Assembly (NCBI RefSeq): GCF_023518235.1
Contig: NZ_CP090423.1
Span: 2,356,001 to 2,420,000, forward strand
Source: Stenotrophomonas maltophilia
GTDB taxonomy: Bacteria > Pseudomonadota > Gammaproteobacteria > Xanthomonadales > Xanthomonadaceae
Reading direction: 5' to 3'
DNA length: 64,000 nt
Every line of letters starts with the position of its first letter. Position 1 is the first letter of the stretch. Shown one piece after another: positions 62,444 through 64,000 of this stretch. The notes beneath the pieces are model-generated. The model was not told where the DNA came from. It ran no database searches and saw only the letters and a program-made list of their open reading frames with translations. The translations under genes were made by a program, and so were the position numbers.

Positions 62444-64000
62444 ATGACTTCACGCACCACCGCACTGGGGCAGGCCATCCGCTACGCCCTGGCTACCACT
62501 GCAGCGCTGGCCGCCCTGCCCGCCTTTGCCCAGGACGGCAGCAACGCCAACCCGACCAACCTCGACCGCATCGAGATCACCGGCTCGCGCATCCGCCAGG
62601 TGGACGTGGAAACCGCGCAGCCGGTGTTCGCGATCACCCGCACCGCCATCGAGCAGCAGGGCTTCAGCTCGGTCGCCGACATCCTGCAGAACGTCACCGC
62701 GATGGGCAGCCCGGCGATCAGCCGCGCCAACGCGCTGACCGCAGGTGAGAACGCGGGCGGTTCGTACATCGACATGCGCAACCTGGGCACCCAGCGCACG
62801 CTGGTGCTGATCAACGGCAAGCGCCTGGGCATCAGCACCTCGGGTTACCAGGACATCTCCACGATTCCGGTGTCGGCGGTGGAGCGCATCGAAGTGCTGA
62901 AGGATGGCGCGTCGGCCATCTACGGTTCCGATGCCATGTCCGGCGTGGTCAACATCATCACCCGCTCCAATGTCACCGGTGTGACCGCCAACGTCTACCA
63001 CGGCCAGTTCAGCCAGGGCGACGGCGCGCGCGACCGCTTCGACGTGGTGGCGGGCTGGAGCAATGACCGCATCTCGCTGACTGTCGCGGCCGAACATGCC
63101 GAAGAAAAGGCCGTGTGGGCCAAGGACCGTGGCTTCAGCGCCTACGGCCTGACCGACCGCCATGCCGACAACCTGACCAACTGGGCCACCATCAGCCAGT
63201 ACGGCCAGTTCACCGGCGTGAAGGGCCGCCCGGGCTGCACGTCGAGCAGCGGCTGCAACTACTCGCTCAACCGCGGTACCGACCCGACCAACCCGGCCAA
63301 TTACCACATCACCGATCCGACCGGGTTCACCGGCGACGTCAGCAACAGCAACGACCAGATGCACCTGAACTTCCCGCTCAAGCGTGATTCGGTGTACTTC
63401 GACGGCCGCTTCAAGATCACCGACAACGTCAACTTCCGCACCGAGCTGGGCTACAACAAGCGCAAGGCCGTGCGCCAGATCGCCGGCTACCCGCTGCAGT
63501 CGAGCACCGCCGGCGTGGGTTCGATGTCGATCGACAGCTACTTCAACCCGTTCGGCCGCCAGCACGGCTACGCCACCCCGACCGCCGTGGCCTGGAACCG
63601 CCGCACCTGGGAAGTGCCGCGCGTGACCACCAGCGAGCTGAAGACCTACCGCGCGGTGGCTTCGTTCGACGGTTCGTTCGAGATCGGCAGCCGCTACTTC
63701 GATTGGGAAGCGGGCTACCAGTACAACCGCAACGAGCTGGAAACCATCGCCACCGGCAACCTGCACAAGGCGCGCGTCGCCGGCGGCGTCGGCCCGTCGT
63801 TCTACAATGCAGCCACCGGCAAGGTCCAGTGCGGTACCGCTGCCGCGCCGATCTCCTATGACGTGTGCAAGCCGTGGAACCCGCTGGTGCCGTACGGCAC
63901 GATCGATCCGAACGGCATCGACGGCAACGCCGACCTGCAGGCCTGGCTGTTCCCGCCGGAAGTCACCACCGGCAAGACCACCAGCAAGAACTTCTTCGCC
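62444..64000 (+). CDS. TonB-dependent outer-membrane receptor (N-terminal part)
   Basis: 519 codons before the window edge; the C-terminus is missing. The signal peptide MTSRTTALGQAIRYALATTA ends near PAFAQ. A TonB-box-like start (LDRIEITGSRI) and a plug domain follow: QGFSSVADILQNVTAMG, RNLGTQRTLVLINGKRL, VERIEVLKDGASAIYGSDAMSGVVNIIT. Beta-barrel strands follow. Such receptors import siderophores, vitamin B12 or carbohydrates; the ligand is unknown. The ATG at 62444 has GAGAGAG upstream. Confidence 0.92.
   Translation, partial: MTSRTTALGQAIRYALATTAALAALPAFAQDGSNANPTNLDRIEITGSRIRQVDVETAQPVFAITRTAIEQQGFSSVADILQNVTAMGSPAISRANALTAGENAGGSYIDMRNLGTQRTLVLINGKRLGISTSGYQDISTIPVSAVERIEVLKDGASAIYGSDAMSGVVNIITRSNVTGVTANVYHGQFSQGDGARDRFDVVAGWSNDRISLTVAAEHAEEKAVWAKDRGFSAYGLTDRHADNLTNWATISQYGQFTGVKGRPGCTSSSGCNYSLNRGTDPTNPANYHITDPTGFTGDVSNSNDQMHLNFPLKRDSVYFDGRFKITDNVNFRTELGYNKRKAVRQIAGYPLQSSTAGVGSMSIDSYFNPFGRQHGYATPTAVAWNRRTWEVPRVTTSELKTYRAVASFDGSFEIGSRYFDWEAGYQYNRNELETIATGNLHKARVAGGVGPSFYNAATGKVQCGTAAAPISYDVCKPWNPLVPYGTIDPNGIDGNADLQAWLFPPEVTTGKTTSKNFFA

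Overview
The window is high-GC (roughly two-thirds G+C) gammaproteobacterial chromosome. It most likely comes from the Stenotrophomonas maltophilia complex. The species call rests on Xanthomonadaceae-like gene content (NAD-type isocitrate dehydrogenase, KdkA LPS kinase, TonB-dependent receptor) and on more than fifteen short palindromes starting with GTAG and ending with CTAC, which match the SMAG/REP repeats known from S. maltophilia. No prophage or CRISPR array is visible. The only complete mobile element is one IS3-family insertion sequence.

Layout. 1-7.0 kb: maf, a GT39-like membrane glycosyltransferase, and a tight MoxR / DUF58 / transglutaminase / Slp-lipoprotein operon. 7.1-10.9 kb: a HIT protein, recR-ybaB-dnaX, and tRNA-Ser(GGA) followed by two identical 167-bp structured repeats. 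11.4-13.1 kb: a DUF3667 membrane protein and a GNAT acetyltransferase. 13.1-24.0 kb: one giant 3630-residue type Va autotransporter. 24.4-25.1 kb: gdx/sugE behind a candidate guanidine-II riboswitch, then the 4.5S SRP RNA. 25.2-28.6 kb: an LPS-related segment (kdkA with two coupled genes, a GT9 glycosyltransferase, DUF6165). 28.7-29.0 kb: a third copy of the structured repeat next to tRNA-Ser(CGA). 29.1-36 kb: PP2C phosphatase, dnaQ, rnhA, methyltransferase, gloB, mltD, ppiD. 36.1-43.6 kb: four tRNA-Asp, tRNA-Val, then the proteostasis block hup-lon-clpX-clpP-tig and tRNA-Leu. 43.7-47.1 kb: a small lipoprotein and Lys/Lys/His and Arg/Pro tRNAs, with a two-gene exported-protein locus between His and Arg. 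47.3-52.9 kb: Bax-inhibitor-like protein, TauE/SafE transporter with a neighbouring LysR regulator, exported cysteine hydrolase, NAD-IDH, AhpD-like protein and glutaredoxin. 53-62.1 kb: BepA-like protease, phoB-phoR-ppk1, the IS3 element, and ppx. 62.4-64 kb: start of a TonB-dependent receptor cut by the window edge.

How the genes fit together. Tig, ClpXP, Lon, HU and PpiD form a protein-folding and quality-control neighbourhood. PhoB-PhoR-Ppk1-Ppx link phosphate sensing to polyphosphate turnover; here an IS3 copy separates ppx from ppk1. KdkA, GT9 and DUF6165 point to LPS core assembly. The features most worth a second look are the tRNA-Ser-linked structured repeat with compensatory changes, SMAG palindromes that supply or abut stop codons, the autotransporter's recently amplified repeat block, the guanidine-II candidate, and the two-gene locus with an 11-bp iteron array inside a tRNA cluster.
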